Origin: Candidatus Blautia merdavium | GTDB lineage: Bacteria; Bacillota; Clostridia; Lachnospirales; Lachnospiraceae | Length of the DNA stretch: 32,224 bases | Assembly: GCA_019119975.1 (NCBI GenBank) | Contig: DWVZ01000002.1 | Location: forward strand, 1 to 32,224 | Direction: 5' to 3' | Shown here: piece after piece, positions 22,787-29,730 of the stretch | Layout of the letters: each line of letters begins with the position of its first letter | How positions within the stretch are numbered: position 1 is the first letter of the stretch | Program-made: the position numbers and the translations under genes | The notes under the pieces: generated by a model | What the model was told of the DNA's origin: nothing | Database searches by the model: none | What the model saw: only the letters and a program-made list of their open reading frames with translations

Positions 22787-23640
22787 GATCTAACCCCCTT
22801 TACGTAAAACAGCATGATATCTTCAATGGTGGCGCGGTCCAGCAAAAGTCCCTCAAAATGCGTCCGCATGGCATAGCGGTCAGGAACCAGCACTTTATAG
22901 GAAAATTCCTCTTTCAGATAGGCATCGTAGTCTTCCGGAGCCAGCGCCCGGAAAAATTCTTCTGTACAGTGGAGCACGCCATAGCTTTCCAAAGCCTCCC
23001 TGGATTTTAAGAACATAAGCTTTCCCTCATGGAGAAACAAGACATAGTCTGCGATTTTATCCAGGTCACTGGTGATGTGGGTGGACATCAGTATGGAATT
23101 CTGTTCATCTGTGACAAATTCCTGCAAAATTTCCAGGATATCATCCCGCATGACCGGATCCAGCCCGGAAGTAGCTTCGTCCAGAAGAAGCAGCTGCGGG
23201 TGATAGGAAAGGGCAGCTGCGAAATTCAGCTTTACATTCATGCCCTTGGAAAGCTCCTTTATCTTTTTCTCTCTGGGAAGCTTAAACTGATCCAGATAAG
23301 AGAAAAAACGCTGGCTGTCCCAGCTGCGGTAGATCTTTCCCATGATCTTGTCCAGGTCCCCGCATTTTAAGTAAGGATTCTGGTTCAGCCCGTCCATGAT
23401 CACGCCCAGTTTTTGCTTGATCTCCTTTGCGTCTTTACAGTGGTCTTTGCCAAAGATTTCAATGGTTCCGCTGTCGGTTTTGATAAGATCCAGAATGCTC
23501 TGGATGGTGGTCGTCTTCCCGGCGCCGTTTTCTCCGATCAAGCCGAAGATCATGCCTCTGGGAATGTCAAAGCTTACATGGTCTAGTGTAAAATTCTTAT
23601 ATTTTTTGGTTACATTCTGTAAACTGAGAATCGTCTCCAT
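22783..23640 (-). CDS. ABC transporter ATP-binding protein
   Basis: A 285-residue ATPase. Walker A GENGAGKTT (about 37-45) and Walker B LLLLDEATSGLDP are intact, with the switch His in STHITSD. The signature is LSKGM rather than LSGGQ, a variation common in this BcrA/YtrB-like branch. The C-terminal ~80 residues (after LHEGKLMFLKS) form an extra domain. It begins 3 nt after the GntR stop and overlaps the permease, so all three are one operon. Confidence 0.93.
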   Translation of the reverse strand: METILSLQNVTKKYKNFTLDHVSFDIPRGMIFGLIGENGAGKTTTIQSILDLIKTDSGTIEIFGKDHCKDAKEIKQKLGVIMDGLNQNPYLKCGDLDKIMGKIYRSWDSQRFFSYLDQFKLPREKKIKELSKGMNVKLNFAAALSYHPQLLLLDEATSGLDPVMRDDILEILQEFVTDEQNSILMSTHITSDLDKIADYVLFLHEGKLMFLKSREALESYGVLHCTEEFFRALAPEDYDAYLKEEFSYKVLVPDRYAMRTHFEGLLLDRATIEDIMLFYVKGVRS

Positions 23641-23643
23641 TTA

Positions 23644-24018
23644 CTATTCCTCCTCGTAAAAGATTTGCAGCAGGTCTGTAATTTGCTGAAGGCTGATATC
23701 GTTTTCTTTTCCCAGACGGACGGCTTTTTGCAGCAGTTTTTCGATGCTGCGCAGATTTTCCTCCCGGATGAAGTCTTTATTCTGAGCTGCCACAAAGGTT
23801 CCCTTGCCTGCCACAGTGTCTATGAAGCCGTCTCTTTGCAGATCTTCATAAGCTCTCTGGGCTGTGATGACGCTGACATGGAGTTCCTTTGCCAGTTTCC
23901 GCATGGAAGGAAGGGAATCTCCGCTTTTGAGCGTACCGTTCATGATCATTGCTTTGATCTGTGAAGTGATCTGCTCATAGATGGGTTTGTCGCTGCTGTT
24001 GCTTAATAAAATTTCCAT
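23644..24018 (-). CDS. GntR-family regulator, YtrA type
   Basis: A 124-residue regulator with one winged-helix domain (about 10-77: PIYEQITSQIKAMIMNGTL, SLPSMRKLAKELHVSVITA in parts, AGKGTFVA) and only a short C-terminal helix pair instead of a large effector domain, as in the YtrA subfamily. Start choice: ATG (24016-24018) has AAGAGGTGA just upstream on the minus strand; an earlier in-frame codon at 24081 would lie in the operator. It probably represses its own operon through sites at 24047-24091. Confidence 0.92.
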   Translation of the reverse strand: MEILLSNSSDKPIYEQITSQIKAMIMNGTLKSGDSLPSMRKLAKELHVSVITAQRAYEDLQRDGFIDTVAGKGTFVAAQNKDFIREENLRSIEKLLQKAVRLGKENDISLQQITDLLQIFYEEE

Positions 24019-24046
24019 GTTCTCACCTCTTTGCACCTCCGTTATT

Positions 24047-24091
24047 ACTGTACTTATCTTATATGTACAGTATATGCACAATAAGTACAGT
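24047..24091. promoter_or_regulatory. Multi-site operator of the GntR-ABC operon
   Basis: The half-site ACTGTAC/GTACAGT occurs three times: 24047-24053, 24065-24071 and (as GTACAGT) 24085-24091. The outer pair forms a perfect 10-bp inverted repeat, CTGTACTTAT (24048-24057) with ATAAGTACAG (24081-24090). The sites cover the -10 and the spacer of the minus-strand promoter. Binding by the GntR protein is inferred from position. Confidence 0.82.
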
Positions 24092-24097
24092 TGTCAA
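24069..24097 (-). promoter_or_regulatory. Promoter of the GntR-ABC operon
   Basis: On the minus strand a consensus TTGACA (24092-24097) and TATACT (24069-24074) with a 17-bp spacer. The operator half-sites overlap it, so repression by promoter occlusion is expected. Confidence 0.87.
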
Positions 24098-24219
24098 GAG
24101 ATATTTTGAGATAAAAGAGAAATTTTTCAGAGTGATTACAAAAGGGATTTCCTGGAATAAAAAAGAGGCAAAAAGAAGACACTTTCCCGAAAAAAGCTCT
24201 GGTGTTTTAGGATGCCTTT

Positions 24220-24228
24220 TGCTATAAT
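24220..24228 (+). promoter_or_regulatory. Extended -10 promoter element of the HelD-like gene
   Basis: TGC followed by a perfect TATAAT (24223-24228) about 87 bases before the start codon. The -35 region (TGGTGT at 24200-24205) is poor, as often seen with extended -10 promoters. Confidence 0.65.
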
Positions 24229-24314
24229 AATTATCCGCCTTTAGCTGGAAGGTGCTGAAAGCCAGTGCCTGCTTCAGATTTTAAAGCAAAATTTGAGAAA
24301 AGTGAGGGAAAAAA

Positions 24315-26360
24315 ATGAGTACAGAAAGACAGGATGAAATGCTGTTGGAAAAACAGCATTTAAAAGCATGCAGGAAAATCATCCGGGAAAATATCCGCCT
24401 GTATGAGGAAAAGGAAAAGCGTGAACGAAAGGAAGTCACTCAGCTGTATCAGGCTGTGAAGAAAGGGGAGGGAGACTCCTATGGACTTCTGACTGCCGGG
24501 CAGAATATTCTGGAGCACACCAGAAATATGCTGCGCAAGAACCGGGCTGCCATGGAGAAAGCCTATTTTGGCAGGATTGACTACGCGGATAAGACTTACG
24601 GCACCTTTGAATGTCGGTATATCGGAAAAAACGGTGTCACCAGGAATTCCAGTGACGTGGTGATCGTGGACTGGCGCGCTCCGGTATCCAGTGTGTATTA
24701 TGAAAATGAAAGCGGTCCCGGTGTGTATCAGGTCCCGGGAAGCAGCCCGGTAGAAATCGATCTGAAGAAAAAGAGGACCTTTGATATTTCCGGAGGAGAC
24801 CTGCTGGGCTTTTATGACGATGATGTGGCAGCCAATGACGACCTGCTGGTAAAGTATCTTTCCCAGAATAAGGAGGCAGTGCTGGGAGATATCATTGCTA
24901 CCATTCAGAAAGAGCAAAACGCCATTATCCGGGACGTGCCCAATAAAAATATGATCGTACAGGGCGTGGCAGGAAGCGGGAAAACTACTGTGGCGCTTCA
25001 CAGGATCTCCTACCTGCTTTATAATTATGAAGATAAATATAAGCCTTCGGAATTCTGTATCATCGGCAGCAGCGATGTACTGCTGAATTATATCAGCAGC
25101 GGGCTGCCGGAGCTGGATGTGAATCATGTTTCCCAGATGCGCATGGATCTGTTTCTGCCTTACCTGATGGGGCGGGCATGGAAGAAGAAATTCCAGACAG
25201 TTCCGGACCATCCGGATGCCCCGGTGAAGTGCCGTCTGGCTTTTGCCAGGAAGCTGGAGGAGTTTCTGGCACGCTGGAAGGAGCGCTGGCTGTGTCTGGA
25301 TGAGATCCGGGATCCGGAGATCGGCGTGATCCTTTCCAGGGAAAATATGGAAGATACCAGAGACCGGAATCCGGGGCTTTCCCTTTTGCAGCTGGAAAAA
25401 CTTCTGAATCAGAGGATCCAGTCCAGGATCCGGTTTTTATGTACCGAAAGGGAAGAAGGATTTAGAAAGGAAAAGCAGGCGCAGTACAGGAAGTATTTTG
25501 ATTCTGCAGGACAGAAATGGACCGAAACAGGGATTTACCTGGAATTTCTCCGGCAGATAAAACGACAGGGAGTGGATGTGGCAGAAGCTACTTTGGAAGG
25601 TGTAAAGAATGGCAGGCTGGATCTCTATGATACGGCAGCGCTTGGTCTGATCTACCAGAGGATCCTTATGAAAAAAGAACAGGATGAATTCAGCCAGATC
25701 ATTGTGGATGAGGCGCAGGATTTCGGAGAGACGGTTTATTATGTAATGAAGCAGATGCTGCCTGGCTGCTATTTTACCATTATGGGAGATGTTTCCCAGA
25801 ATATCCGCTATACCACAGGCTTGAATGACTGGGAAGATCTGAAGAAGATCCTGTTTGATACAGACAGGGATGCCTTCTGCCTGCTGGCAAAAAGCTACCG
25901 CAATACCATTGAGATTTCCAACTGCGCGGGAAAAATCCTGGAAAAGGCTTCTCAGGGAGCCTATAAGATCCAGCCGGTGATCCGCCATGGAAAAGAAGTG
26001 GAAACCTGCCTGGCGCCGGAAGAAGGGCTGGCAGAGAAGTTAAGAGAGCTGCTGGAAGGTATAAAGAGAAAAGGATTTGAGACCATTGCGGTAGTTACCA
26101 AAGAGGAAGAGGAGGCTGCCCAGGTCCGGCAGATGCTGGAAATGGAGGAAGAGGAAGAATTGTTTCATAATGGTGTAATGGTCCTTCCGGTGAGGCTGAC
26201 CAAAGGTCTGGAGTTTGACGCAGTGATCCTGTGGAAGCCGGACGAGGCGCATTATGCCGCAAAGCCGCAGGATGCCAAGCTTTTGTATGTGGCAGTGACC
26301 AGAGCGCTTCATGAGCTGTATCTGCTGGGCGATCAGAAAAACAGCAGTTTGTTTGAATAA
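24315..26360 (+). CDS. helD: HelD-like superfamily 1 (UvrD-type) helicase
   Basis: A 681-residue protein. The long charged N-terminal helical region (about 1-70) followed by NILEHTRNML and DWRAPVSSVYYE is typical of HelD, which binds RNA polymerase and frees stalled complexes. Walker A GVAGSGKTT is at 217-225; IIVDEAQDFG (motif II), GDVSQNIR (motif III) and LYVAVTRALHELYLLG (motif VI) are visible. It differs from DNA-repair UvrD by its N-terminal arm and short 1B region. The start ATG 24315 has GTGAGGGA upstream. Some HelD proteins protect RNA polymerase from rifamycins; that is not shown here. Confidence 0.9.
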   Translation: MSTERQDEMLLEKQHLKACRKIIRENIRLYEEKEKRERKEVTQLYQAVKKGEGDSYGLLTAGQNILEHTRNMLRKNRAAMEKAYFGRIDYADKTYGTFECRYIGKNGVTRNSSDVVIVDWRAPVSSVYYENESGPGVYQVPGSSPVEIDLKKKRTFDISGGDLLGFYDDDVAANDDLLVKYLSQNKEAVLGDIIATIQKEQNAIIRDVPNKNMIVQGVAGSGKTTVALHRISYLLYNYEDKYKPSEFCIIGSSDVLLNYISSGLPELDVNHVSQMRMDLFLPYLMGRAWKKKFQTVPDHPDAPVKCRLAFARKLEEFLARWKERWLCLDEIRDPEIGVILSRENMEDTRDRNPGLSLLQLEKLLNQRIQSRIRFLCTEREEGFRKEKQAQYRKYFDSAGQKWTETGIYLEFLRQIKRQGVDVAEATLEGVKNGRLDLYDTAALGLIYQRILMKKEQDEFSQIIVDEAQDFGETVYYVMKQMLPGCYFTIMGDVSQNIRYTTGLNDWEDLKKILFDTDRDAFCLLAKSYRNTIEISNCAGKILEKASQGAYKIQPVIRHGKEVETCLAPEEGLAEKLRELLEGIKRKGFETIAVVTKEEEEAAQVRQMLEMEEEEELFHNGVMVLPVRLTKGLEFDAVILWKPDEAHYAAKPQDAKLLYVAVTRALHELYLLGDQKNSSLFE

Positions 26361-26445
26361 AAGAACTTTGATTTTGAAGATGTTTTACAAGCCTTTTTCT
26401 CAGCTTTCCAGTACAATGGAAGGCAGCAAGGAGGCGTTTCATAAG

Positions 26446-27294
26446 ATGAAAAAAGAAATAAAAACAGCCGTTTTTGATGAAGAACTGCGGATAGAAGCTT
26501 ATCGCTTTGAAGGCACAAGCCAGCCCTTTCCTAATCATTTTCATGAATATTATGTCATTGGATTTGTGGAGCGGGGACAGCGGTATCTGTTGTGCAGGGA
26601 CCGGGAGTACAGCATTCACCCCGGGGATGTGCTTTTGTTCCAGCCGGGAGAGAATCACGGCTGTGCGCAGACCGGGGAGGAGACGCTGGATTACCGGGGG
26701 CTGAATATTACCAAAGAGGTGATGGAAAAGCTGGCAAAGGAGATTACCGGACAGCCTAAGCTTCCGGGATTTTCCCACAGTGTCATCCGGGATGAGGAGA
26801 TCAACGGGTGTCTGCATGCCCTTCATGAAAGTATAATGAAAGGCTCATCGGAATTTGACAAAGAGGAGCAGCTGTATCAACTGTTGTCCCTTTTGATGCA
26901 GAGATACGGACAGCCTTTCTGTCAGGGCATTCCGGAATGCGGGCAGGAGATTGCACGTGCCTGCAGATTTATGGAAGAACATTACCGGGAAAGGATTTTT
27001 CTGGATCAGATCTGCCGGGAGGCAGGACTGAGCAAATCCACCCTGCTGCGGGCATTTACCAGAACCAAGGGAGTTACACCCTACTGCTACCTTCAGAATA
27101 TCCGGATTGGTGCTGCCAGAAAGCTTCTGGAACAGGGAACTGCCCCGGTGGAGGCAGCCCTGCGGACGGGATTTTTTGACCAGAGCCATTTTACCAATTA
27201 TTTTAACCGTTTTATCGGGTTGTCCCCCGGCGCTTACCGGGAGATTTTTCAGAAAAAAACAGAAGAAGCAGGAGGAGAAGACAATGGAAAATAG
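26446..27294 (+). CDS. AraC-family regulator with cupin sensing domain
   Basis: A 282-residue AraC protein. The N-terminal cupin (about 10-100) has FPNHFHEYYVIGFVERGQ and PGDVLLFQPGENH; the C-terminal double HTH (about 185-275) has DQICREAGLSKSTLLRAFTR and GFFDQSHFTNYFNRFIGLSP. Start choice: ATG 26446 lies 11 nt after AAGGAGG (26428-26434); earlier in-frame codons overlap helD. It overlaps the EamA gene by 11 nt, so regulator and exporter are one unit, and it likely senses a small molecule related to that exporter's substrate. Confidence 0.92.
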   Translation: MKKEIKTAVFDEELRIEAYRFEGTSQPFPNHFHEYYVIGFVERGQRYLLCRDREYSIHPGDVLLFQPGENHGCAQTGEETLDYRGLNITKEVMEKLAKEITGQPKLPGFSHSVIRDEEINGCLHALHESIMKGSSEFDKEEQLYQLLSLLMQRYGQPFCQGIPECGQEIARACRFMEEHYRERIFLDQICREAGLSKSTLLRAFTRTKGVTPYCYLQNIRIGAARKLLEQGTAPVEAALRTGFFDQSHFTNYFNRFIGLSPGAYREIFQKKTEEAGGEDNGK

Positions 27295-28171
27295 TGCAAT
27301 GAAAGGGCATTTGTCCGGATTGCTGACGATTTTGATCTGGGGGACTACGTTTATTTCCACGAAGGTTTTGTTAAAGGATTTTTTGCCGGTGGAGATCTTA
27401 TTCTTCCGTTTCCTTTTGGGATATCTGGCGCTGTGGGCTGTCAGCCGCCGCCCTTTAAAGGGGACGTCCCGCAGCCAGGAACTTACCTTTGTCCTGGCAG
27501 GATTCTGCGGCATATGCCTGTATTATCTGCTGGAAAATATTGCGCTGACCTATACCATGGCTTCTAATGTGGGCGTGATCATTTCCATGTCGCCGTTTTT
27601 TACAGCGCTTTTATCGCATCTGCTGTTAAAGGGGGAGGAACGGCTGGGAGCCAGCTTTTTCATTGGTTTTGTGGTGGCAATGGCAGGCATTGTGCTGATC
27701 AGCTTTCAGGGATCCTCCTTAAAGCTGGATCCGGCAGGAGATCTGCTGGCTTTGCTGGCAGCTTTTGTGTGGGCGTGCTATGCCATCCTTACCAAAAAGA
27801 TCAGCGGCTATGGCTATGATATTCTTCTGACCACCAGACGGACCTTCTTTTACGGGATTCTGTTCATGATACCAGCTTTGTTCCTTTTTGATTTTCATCT
27901 GGAGCTTTCCAGATTTGCCCAGCCGGTGCATCTGCTGAACATCTTGTATCTTGGACTTGGCGCGTCGGCACTGTGCTTTGTCACTTGGAACTTTGCGGTG
28001 AAGCTGTTGGGGGCGGTCAAGACCAGCATTTACATTTATATGGTCCCTGTGATCACGGTGATCACCTCTGCCCTGATCTTAAAGGAGCCGGTTACCTGGA
28101 TGACGGTAGGCGGGACGGCTTTGACCCTGGCGGGACTGCTGCTTTCAGAAAGAAGAAAGCCTGGGAAATAA
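27284..28171 (+). CDS. DMT/EamA-family exporter
   Basis: A 295-residue protein with ten hydrophobic segments in two EamA repeats (first about 10-145, second about 155-290). Family features include LLTILIWGTTFISTKVLL, ENIALTYTMASNVGVIISM and LGAVKTSIYIYMVPVITVI. Such proteins export amino acids, metabolites or drugs. The start is ATG 27284 after AGGAGGAG (27269-27276); the long extension to 27107 is a shadow of the AraC gene. It is coupled to the AraC gene, which fits a metabolite-induced exporter; the substrate is unknown. Confidence 0.92.
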   Translation: MENSAMKGHLSGLLTILIWGTTFISTKVLLKDFLPVEILFFRFLLGYLALWAVSRRPLKGTSRSQELTFVLAGFCGICLYYLLENIALTYTMASNVGVIISMSPFFTALLSHLLLKGEERLGASFFIGFVVAMAGIVLISFQGSSLKLDPAGDLLALLAAFVWACYAILTKKISGYGYDILLTTRRTFFYGILFMIPALFLFDFHLELSRFAQPVHLLNILYLGLGASALCFVTWNFAVKLLGAVKTSIYIYMVPVITVITSALILKEPVTWMTVGGTALTLAGLLLSERRKPGK

Positions 28172-28256
28172 ATGCGGAACAGGTGCGGGAAAGAGCGCAG
28201 GAAAGCAGTGCGGGAAAGCGGCAAAAGTTTCTGTGGTAATGCTTTCCTTTTGGGAG

Positions 28257-28262
28257 TATAAT
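28257..28262 (+). promoter_or_regulatory. Possible -10 element of the flavodoxin-like gene
   Basis: A perfect TATAAT 33 bases before the start codon; the matching -35 position (28234-28239, TGGTAA) is weak, so the promoter call is tentative. Confidence 0.5.
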
Positions 28263-28295
28263 AGATAACGGAAAATTTAGGAAAGGACGGAAATT

Positions 28296-28862
28296 ATGAA
28301 AGTATTATTGTTAAACGGAAGCCCCAGAAAAGAGGGCTGTACTTATACGGCGCTTTGCCAGGTGGCAGAGGCATTAAAGGAAAACGGCGTAGACAGTGAG
28401 ATCTTTCAGGCAGGGAATCCGGAAACTGACCGTGTGAAGGAAGCAGCGCAGAAGATGAAGGAGGCAGACGCTTTGATCGTAGGTTCTCCGGTGTACTGGG
28501 CGTCTCCTTCCGGACAGATCATTGAATTTATGGACAAGTTCTGCTCCATGGCAGGAAAGGATATGCTCCTAAAACCGGCGGCAGCAGTGGCTTCTGCAAG
28601 GCGGGCAGGAACCACCGCTACGCTGGATGTGCTGCTGAAATATTTCTCCTTCCACCAGATGCCGGTAATCTCTTCCAACTACTGGAATATGGTCCACGGC
28701 AATACTCCGGAGGAAGTAAAGCAGGATGAAGAGGGGATGCAGATCATGCGCGTCCTGGGAAACAATATGGCTTGGATCTTAAAATCCATTGAAGCCGGAA
28801 AGCAGGCAGGTGTAAAAGCTCCTGCGCAGGAAGAAAAGATCAAAACTAATTTTATCAGATAA
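28296..28862 (+). CDS. Flavodoxin-like NAD(P)H-dependent oxidoreductase (FMN reductase family)
   Basis: A 188-residue flavodoxin-fold protein. The FMN phosphate loop is LLLNGSPRKEGCT (residues 4-16), and the second FMN motif is GSPVYWASPSGQIIEFMDKF (about 67-86). Members reduce FMN, quinones or nitro compounds, or are iron-sulfur flavoproteins; no extra Cys cluster is seen, so the simple flavin reductase type is favoured. The start ATG 28296 has GGAAAGGA upstream. It stands alone between its own probable promoter and a terminator. Confidence 0.9.
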   Translation: MKVLLLNGSPRKEGCTYTALCQVAEALKENGVDSEIFQAGNPETDRVKEAAQKMKEADALIVGSPVYWASPSGQIIEFMDKFCSMAGKDMLLKPAAAVASARRAGTTATLDVLLKYFSFHQMPVISSNYWNMVHGNTPEEVKQDEEGMQIMRVLGNNMAWILKSIEAGKQAGVKAPAQEEKIKTNFIR

Positions 28863-28874
28863 GTGATGCTGGTT

Positions 28875-28920
28875 GGGCACAGTACCTTTTGGGCAGGACG
28901 CCGGGGGACTGTGCCCTTTT
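28875..28920 (+). terminator. Terminator after the flavodoxin-like gene
   Basis: GGGCACAGT (28875-28883) pairs with ACTGTGCCC (28908-28916), followed by TTTT at 28917-28920. The loop is long (24 nt) and GC-rich. Confidence 0.8.
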
Positions 28921-28950
28921 GCTGTCCGGTTTTTAGGGGACTTTTCAAAG

Positions 28951-28968
28951 AATTACAAAACTGTAATT
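28951..28968. promoter_or_regulatory. BceR-like 7-4-7 operator before the ABC transporter
   Basis: AATTACA (28951-28957) and TGTAATT (28962-28968) form a perfect inverted repeat with a 4-nt spacer. It matches the TNACA-N4-TGTAA core known for BceR-like response regulators of Firmicutes. Its centre lies about 55 bp before the expected transcription start, suiting an activator. A second pairing, TTACAAAA (28953-28960) with TTTTGTAA (28981-28988), overlaps it. Confidence 0.75.
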
Positions 28969-29002
28969 TTCGTGTCAGCCTTTTGTAAGTCTGTTCCTGT
29001 AT

Positions 29003-29008
29003 TATAAT
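29003..29008 (+). promoter_or_regulatory. -10 element of the ABC transporter operon
   Basis: A perfect TATAAT 48 bases before the first start codon. No good -35 is present at 16-18 bp, which fits a promoter that needs the activator bound at 28951-28968. Confidence 0.72.
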
Positions 29009-29055
29009 AAGTGTAAAAGGAAAAGCAAGAAGAAACACAGAAAGGAAGGACAGCA

Positions 29056-29730
29056 ATGCAGCCTATTTTAGAAGTAAAAGATTTAAAGAAATATTATGGA
29101 AAAGGCGAGAATCTGGTAAAAGCAGTGGATCATACCAATCTGACCATCCAGAGAGGCAAATTTACTGCCATTGTAGGCAGATCAGGCTCTGGAAAATCCA
29201 CGCTTCTGCACCTGATGGGCGGTCTGGACCGCCCCGATAGCGGAAAGGTGTATCTGGACGGAACGGATCTCTACGGACTGAAGGAGGAGAAGCTTGCCGT
29301 TTTCAGAAGGAGGAAGATCGGCTTTATTTTTCAGGATTATAATCTGATCCCTGCTTTGAATGTGTGGGAGAATATCGTACTGCCCATAGGTCTGGACAAC
29401 AGGAAAGTGGACCAGTCCTTTGTGGAGGAGGTGGTAAGGACGATCGGTATGGAAGAAAAGCGAAACAGCCTCCCCAGTACCTTGTCCGGCGGACAGCAGC
29501 AAAGAGTCGCCATTGCCAGAGCGCTGGCAGCCCGTCCGGCAGTGATCCTGGCGGATGAGCCAACCGGGAATCTGGACTCCAGGACGGAGCTGGAGGTGCT
29601 CTCCCTTTTGAAAAACTGTGTAGCCCAATATGGGCAGACTTTGGTGATGATCACTCATGATGAGACCATTGCCCAGATGGCAGACCAGATCCTTATGATC
29701 GAAGACGGCAAGGTGGTGACAGAAGCATGA
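29056..29730 (+). CDS. ABC transporter ATP-binding protein (MacB/LolD/BceA-like)
   Basis: A 224-residue ATPase. Walker [10 protein letters not shown] is at 41-49, the Q-loop lies in [18 protein letters not shown], the signature is [15 protein letters not shown], and Walker B is [13 protein letters not shown], with the switch His in MITHD. The NLDSRT ending and short length are typical of the MacB/LolD/BceA group that works with FtsX-type permeases. The start ATG 29056 follows AAGGAAGGA. The permease overlaps by 4 nt. The upstream operator suggests control by a BceR-like regulator. Confidence 0.95.
   Translation: MQPILEVKDLKKYYGKGENLVKAVDHTNLTIQRGKFTAIVGRSGSGKSTLLHLMGGLDRPDSGKVYLDGTDLYGLKEEKLAVFRRRKIGFIFQDYNLIPALNVWENIVLPIGLDNRKVDQSFVEEVVRTIGMEEKRNSLPSTLSGGQQQRVAIARALAARPAVILADEPTGNLDSRTELEVLSLLKNCVAQYGQTLVMITHDETIAQMADQILMIEDGKVVTEA

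Noticed and set aside
24360-25211. 283-codon minus-strand open frame in the helD gene
   Set aside because: It is antisense to helicase motifs on the plus strand; no independent support.
28182-28219. Repeated GTGCGGGAAAG words after the EamA gene
   Set aside because: Two short copies about 26 bp apart in a purine-rich stretch are likely chance; no structure or spacing pattern supports a site.
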